Of a DNA stretch of 26,507 nucleotides, positions 22,568 through 26,507 are shown piece by piece (position 1 is the first letter of the stretch; every line of letters begins with the position of its first letter). The notes under the pieces are model-generated. The model saw only the letters and a program-made list of their open reading frames with translations. It did not search any database and was not told the DNA's origin. The position numbers and the translations under genes were made by a program. Source of the DNA: Candidatus Rokuibacteriota bacterium (GTDB lineage: Bacteria > Methylomirabilota > Methylomirabilia > Rokubacteriales > CSP1-6); assembly GCA_016179165.1 (NCBI GenBank), contig JACORX010000329.1, forward strand, positions 1 to 26,507, written 5' to 3'.

Positions 22568-24865
22568 TTAGAACGCCGAGCCCATCGAGAACTGGATATT
22601 GCCGAACTTCTCTCCGCTCTTCGGGTTCGGGTTGACGCCGTAGTCCACCCGGATGGGCCCAAAGGGCGAATTCCAGCGGAGCCCGGGACCGGCCGCGTAC
22701 TTGAGGTTCGTCAGGTCGACCGGCGTGTGAATGCTCTGGTCCGGGCCGTACACGTTGCCGGCGTCGAAAAAGAGAGCCGCCCTGATTCCGAACGGCAGGG
22801 GCACAGAATACTCGATGTTGCCCAGCACCTGGACATTCCCGCCGATGCCCGTGCCGGACGAGTCCTCCGGCGAGATCTGGCGCGACTTGAAACTCCGGAT
22901 CGTGTTCGGACCACCGAGGTAGTAGCGCTCGAAGAACGGCACCGGGTCCTTGTACCAGCCCAACTGGTAACCCGCCATGAGCCGTCCGCTGAGCACATGG
23001 TCGAACCACAGCGGCTGGTGCTGCGTGGTCGTGGCCGTGATCCGGACGAAGCGATTGTCGCCTGTCCCGATGCCCGCGAAGTCCACGCCGAACAGTGAAT
23101 AGTTGCCACGCGTCGGGTCCGCCAAGCTGTCCCGCGTATCCCGGCTGAGCGAACCTCCGATCAACGACGTGACAGAGGTACCCTCCGCCTGCAGCAGCTC
23201 GGTGCTCGCATTGGGATCGACCCCGCTGAGCTTCTCCTGGCTGATCCTGTACACGGCGTTCCAGCGAGCGTAGTCTCCGATCGGAGCGCCGAAGCGCACG
23301 TCGCCGCCGAGCGAGTTGACGCTGTAGTCCTGGAAGACGCGCCGGTTGTTGAAGATGTCGAATCCCGCCGCCAGCGGCCGGTCCAGGAACCACGGGTCCG
23401 TGAACCCGATCGTTCCCTGCTGCGTCTGCGTGCCGCCCCGCAGGCGGAGGAACAACTGGTAGCCCCGCCCGAGGAAGTTGTTCTGGGACAGGTCGAGCGT
23501 ACCCAACGCGCCGTCCTGCGAGCTGTAGCCGCCGCCGATCGAAAAGAGGCCAGTGGGCTTCTCCGTCACCTCGATGTTGACGATGACCTTGTCCTTGGAC
23601 GAGCCCGGCGTCGTCTTGGTCTCCACCTTTTCGAAGTAGTTCAGGTTGATCAGCTTCTGCTTCGCTCGGGCAAGCTTGTGCATGGTGAAGAGGTCGCCCT
23701 CCGCCATCGGGAGCTCGCGGCGAAGGATCTTCTCCTGGCTCCGGGTGTTTCCCGAGATGTTGATCCGCTCGATAAAGACCTCGGGGCCCTCGCCGACCTC
23801 GATCGTGATGTTGACCTTCCGGTTCGGTACGTCGAGCACGATTTGCGGAACGATGTCTGCCGCCGTCCGCCCGATGGTCCCGTAGACGTCCGAGATGCCC
23901 CTGAGGGTCTCCTGCAGCTTGGTCCGGGAATAGATGTCATCGGGCTTGAGCAGGACGCGTCGGCGCAGCTCCTCGACGGGCAGCACCTTGTTGCCGGTGA
24001 TGTCGATGCCGCCGACCTTGAACTGTGGCCCTTCGGCCACCACGATCCTGATCGTAACCCGCGCGGTCGCGCGGTCCACCTGCGTGTCGGCCGTCTCCAC
24101 GCGCGCCTGGACGTAGCCGTTGTCGTTGTAGAACGTGACGATGCGCTCGGTGTCCTGGTCGAGCTTCTGCCGCTGGACCGTGCCCCGCAGGATGTAGAAC
24201 TCCCGCTCTTGCGTCAGCATGATGTCCTTGATCTTTTCCGGCTTCAGCCCCTGCGCCCCCTCAATGACGATCTTGTCGATCGTCATCTTTCGACCCTCGG
24301 CGACGCGGAACGTCACGCTGACGTCTCCGTCGGGCAGCCTGACGACCTCCGGCGTGACGCCGACCTCGAAGTACCCCTCTTCCTCGTAGGCTTCCTTCAG
24401 CTTCTCGGCGGCCCGCGTTATCTCGACGGGGTTGTACACGGCGCCGAGCTTGAAGTCGATCTTCTCCTGGAGGGTTGCGGCGTCGAGGCGCTTGTTGCCG
24501 CCGAAGCTGATGTCGCGGACGAAGGGACGCTCGCTAACCACGAAGGTCAGCTTGACGCCGCCCTCGAAGTCTTCGACCTTGGCCTGCACATCATCGAAGA
24601 AGCCGAGCGAGAAAACCGAGCGAATATCCTCCGCCAGCCGCGCCGGGACGAAGGGGCCGCCGACCTTGGCGGAGACGCGGCCCAGGATGACCGCGTCCTG
24701 GACGCGGCGGTTACCCTGGACTGCAAGGTCCTTCACGATGATCGGCGCGCCCGGAGAGGCCTTGGAGGGGGTTTGCGCGAGCGCCGGGCGCACCATCGCC
24801 CCGCCGACCCAGGACAGGGTCAGGGCAAAAAAAATTGCGAGAGCAGGCCTCCCCCGCGCGGTCAT
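22568..24865 (-). CDS. bamA: Outer membrane protein assembly factor BamA
   Basis: This 765-aa Omp85 protein inserts beta-barrel proteins into the outer membrane. A signal peptide (1-31, ending PALAQ) precedes about five POTRA domains (roughly 41-440); repeated starts such as VQGNRRVQDAV, FGGNKRLDAATL, ITGNKVLPVEEL and ISGNTRSQEKIL mark several. The C-terminal barrel ends IQFSMGSAF, with the terminal phenylalanine expected for outer-membrane proteins. The loop-6 motif is IRSF rather than the usual VRGF/VRGY; the arginine is kept. ATG 24865 is chosen over a 119-codon extension because the signal peptide begins there. It follows clpC by 34 bp, a gap with only a short hairpin. Confidence 0.95.
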   Translation of the reverse strand: MTARGRPALAIFFALTLSWVGGAMVRPALAQTPSKASPGAPIIVKDLAVQGNRRVQDAVILGRVSAKVGGPFVPARLAEDIRSVFSLGFFDDVQAKVEDFEGGVKLTFVVSERPFVRDISFGGNKRLDAATLQEKIDFKLGAVYNPVEITRAAEKLKEAYEEEGYFEVGVTPEVVRLPDGDVSVTFRVAEGRKMTIDKIVIEGAQGLKPEKIKDIMLTQEREFYILRGTVQRQKLDQDTERIVTFYNDNGYVQARVETADTQVDRATARVTIRIVVAEGPQFKVGGIDITGNKVLPVEELRRRVLLKPDDIYSRTKLQETLRGISDVYGTIGRTAADIVPQIVLDVPNRKVNITIEVGEGPEVFIERINISGNTRSQEKILRRELPMAEGDLFTMHKLARAKQKLINLNYFEKVETKTTPGSSKDKVIVNIEVTEKPTGLFSIGGGYSSQDGALGTLDLSQNNFLGRGYQLFLRLRGGTQTQQGTIGFTDPWFLDRPLAAGFDIFNNRRVFQDYSVNSLGGDVRFGAPIGDYARWNAVYRISQEKLSGVDPNASTELLQAEGTSVTSLIGGSLSRDTRDSLADPTRGNYSLFGVDFAGIGTGDNRFVRITATTTQHQPLWFDHVLSGRLMAGYQLGWYKDPVPFFERYYLGGPNTIRSFKSRQISPEDSSGTGIGGNVQVLGNIEYSVPLPFGIRAALFFDAGNVYGPDQSIHTPVDLTNLKYAAGPGLRWNSPFGPIRVDYGVNPNPKSGEKFGNIQFSMGSAF

Positions 24866-25490
24866 GGTTCGTCGGCCGTCCGGTCTCGGACGTGTCGCTC
24901 TAGCGTTCCGCCAGCGCGAGCCTCGGCTCGGCAATCTGAATCTCGCGGAAGGTGAAATTACCCGCCTCGACATCCACCTCGATCCGCGCGCCATCCCCGA
25001 ACTGCCCGCGCACGATCGCTTCCGCGAGCGGATCCTCCACGTACTTCTGGATCGTTCGCCGCAGCTGGCGTGCCCCGTAGGTCGGGTCATAGCCCTTCTG
25101 GACGAGCAGGTCCAGCGCCACCCCGGTGGGCTCGAGCTGGATGCCCTTGTCCGACAGCTGCTTGTTGATACGGCCGACCATGAGCTGCACGATCGCGGTG
25201 ATATGCTCCCGCGAAAGGGCATGGAACACGATGATGTCGTCGATCCGGTTGATGAACTCCGGCCGGAACGCGCGCTTCAGCTCGTCCAGGACCTTCTCCT
25301 TCATCCGCTCGTAGGTCGTCTCATCCCCTTCCGCCAGGAAGCCGGGAGCCGACCGCTTGCCGATGAAGCTGGTCCCCAGGTTCGACGTCATGATCAGGAT
25401 GGTGTTCTTGAAATCCACCACGTGGCCCACCGAATCGGTCAGGCGCCCGTCGTCCAGTACCTGAAGCAGCAGGTTGAAGACGTCCGGGTG

Positions 25491-25940
25491 GGCTTTTTCG
25501 ATTTCGTCGAAGAGCACGACCGAATACGGGCGGCGCCGCACCTTCTCCGTCAGGAAACCGCCCTCTTCGTAGCCTACGTAGCCGGGAGGCGCCCCCAGCA
25601 GGCGCGAAACGGAGAATTTCTCCATGTACTCGGACATGTCCACGCGGATGAGAGCGTTCTCGTCGCCGAAGAGGTACTCCGCCAGCGCCCGGGCCAGCTC
25701 CGTCTTGCCCACACCCGTCGGACCGAGGAACACGAACGAGCCCACGGGCCGCCGGTTGTCTTTGAGCCCCGCGCGCGACCTGCGAATCGCGCGGGACACC
25801 GCGATAACCGCGTCCTCCTGGCCGATGATGCGCCCGTGCAGCGCGTCCTCCATCCGGGCGAGCTTCGCAGACTCCTTCTCCTCGAGCTTGGACAGCGGGA
25901 TGCCCGTCCAGCGTGACACGATGTACTCGATGTCCTCTTC
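25491..25940 (-). repeat. Downstream, intact copy of duplicated ClpC D2 segment
   Basis: This is the matching copy, running from EEDIEYIV to Walker B and EKA. It continues into a normal D2 C-terminal half (HPDVFNLLLQVLDDGRLTD), so this copy is the one in native context. Confidence 0.9.
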
Positions 25941-26039
25941 GCTGACCGTCTGGGGCCCCTTGCCCTTGCGCTTGTCCCACTCGCGCTTCATCTCCTCGTC
26001 CCGCCCGCGGAGCAACTTCTCTTTCTCCCGGAGAGACGC

Positions 26040-26489
26040 GGCCTTCTCGATCTCGTCGAACAGTACCACCGAGTACGGCCGCCGCCGCACCTTCTCGGTG
26101 AGGAACCCGCCCTCCTCGTACCCGACGTAACCGGGAGGGGCACCCAGGAGCCGGGAGACGGAGAACTTCTCCAAGTACTCCGACAAGACGACCCGGAACA
26201 GCGCGTTCACTTAACCGAATAGCTACACGGCCATAGACCGCGCCAGCTCCGTCTTCCCGACACCGGTCGGACCCAGGAAGATGAACGAGCCGACCGGGCG
26301 CTTGGCGTCCTTGAGACCCGCGCGCGAGCGGCGGATGGCCCGGGAGACGGCCGCGACGGCGTCGTGCTGCCCGATGATGCGGTGGTGGAGCGCGTCCTCC
26401 ATGCGGGAGAGCTTCGCCGACTCCTTCTCCTCGAGCTTCGACAGGGGGATGCCCGTCCAGCGGGAAACGATGAACTCGATGTCCTCCTC
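26040..26489 (-). repeat. Upstream copy of duplicated ClpC D2 segment
   Basis: These 150 codons align without gaps to 25491-25940, an offset of 549 bp (183 codons). By my count 18 residues differ, counting the two stops, and 10 of these fall within about 27 codons around the stops. The last 44 residues are identical in protein but differ at many silent sites. Confidence 0.9.
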
Positions 26490-26507
26490 ACCGACGTTCT
26501 GCATGCC

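Larger units (their letters stand above)
24900..26507 (-). pseudogene. clpC: Disrupted ClpC-type ATPase gene with partial internal duplication
   Basis: One continuous reading frame runs from the window edge to TAG 24902-24900, broken by TAG at 26225-26223 and TAA at 26213-26211. The 3' part holds a complete second AAA+ module: Walker A GPTGVGKT, Walker B VVLFDE, TSN sensor 1, RPEFINRID and the sensor-2 GAR. Upstream of it is the end of the middle-domain coiled coil (ASLREKEKLLRGRDEEMKREW). Before that is another copy of the module from EEDIEFIV to VVLFDEIEKA, joined in frame at EKA. The stops fall just after the first copy's Walker A. ClpC unfolds substrates for ClpP. As written it could not make a full chaperone; an assembly error or strain chimera near a contig end is a serious alternative. 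The frame after the second stop has only a GTG (26210) as a start, in a poor context. Confidence 0.8.

Noticed and set aside
24825..24833. A-run in bamA as a programmed frameshift site
   Set aside because: It encodes hydrophobic signal-peptide residues (AIFFAL) and the frame is intact on both sides.
24877..24892. Intrinsic terminator between clpC and bamA
   Set aside because: The hairpin has only a 6-bp stem with a 4-base loop and no following T-run.
26174..26227. Diversity-generating retroelement target, because changes are at adenines
   Set aside because: Changes are only A to T, in a chaperone ATPase rather than a ligand-binding domain, and no reverse transcriptase or template repeat is present.

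Overview
The window is a GC-rich stretch (roughly two thirds G+C by eye) in which every convincing gene lies on the minus strand, so it should be read from 26507 down to 1. It is the envelope-biogenesis and LPS-core region of a diderm (Gram-negative-type) bacterium, followed by a housekeeping block. GC content, use of lpxI rather than lpxH, a DUF374 acyltransferase and the trpS-scpA-scpB-rluB order suggest an uncultured high-GC lineage such as Rokubacteria/Methylomirabilota or a deltaproteobacterial relative. That is inference; no marker here settles it. Both ends of the window cut genes (clpC and hisC).

Layout in transcription order. (1) 26507-24900: the 3' part of a ClpC-type chaperone gene, rearranged and carrying two in-frame stops. 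(2) 24865-17079: outer membrane and lipid A block: bamA, skp, lpxD, lpxA, a Gfo/Idh/MocA oxidoreductase, lpxI, lpxB. (3) 17082-13013: DUF374 acyltransferase, waaA (Kdo transferase, apparently with a CTG start), lpxK, waaF. (4) 13016-8559: four GT4 glycosyltransferases. (5) 8489-4583: ADP-heptose supply (gmhB, rfaE1, rfaE2), waaC and a WaaE-like GT2. (6) 4586-1: trpS, a 42-codon repeat-coded small ORF, scpA, scpB, rluB, pheA and the start of hisC.

The genes work together: LpxA, LpxD, LpxI, LpxB and LpxK build the lipid A precursor. WaaA adds Kdo and the DUF374 enzyme may add a late acyl chain. GmhB, RfaE1 and RfaE2 make ADP-heptose for WaaC and WaaF, and the GT4/GT2 enzymes extend the core. 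BamA and Skp support outer-membrane protein assembly. Genes are packed tightly, and most junctions overlap by 4 bp (ATGA, GTGA or CTGA), so translational coupling is probably general. The only gaps over 60 bp are at 3473-3593, 8490-8558 and 18243-18306. Two of these consist of short tandem repeats; the third is AT-rich and promoter-like.

The most unusual features are at the junctions. The 36-bp repeat between trpS and scpA encodes an uninterrupted 42-aa ORF that overlaps both neighbours by ATGA. Between lpxI and lpxB a 23-bp repeat reiterates the ATGA stop/start signal, giving a chain of 8-codon minicistrons. Smaller in-frame repeats sit at the scpB start and the rfaE2 end. No tRNA, rRNA, CRISPR array or insertion sequence was seen.
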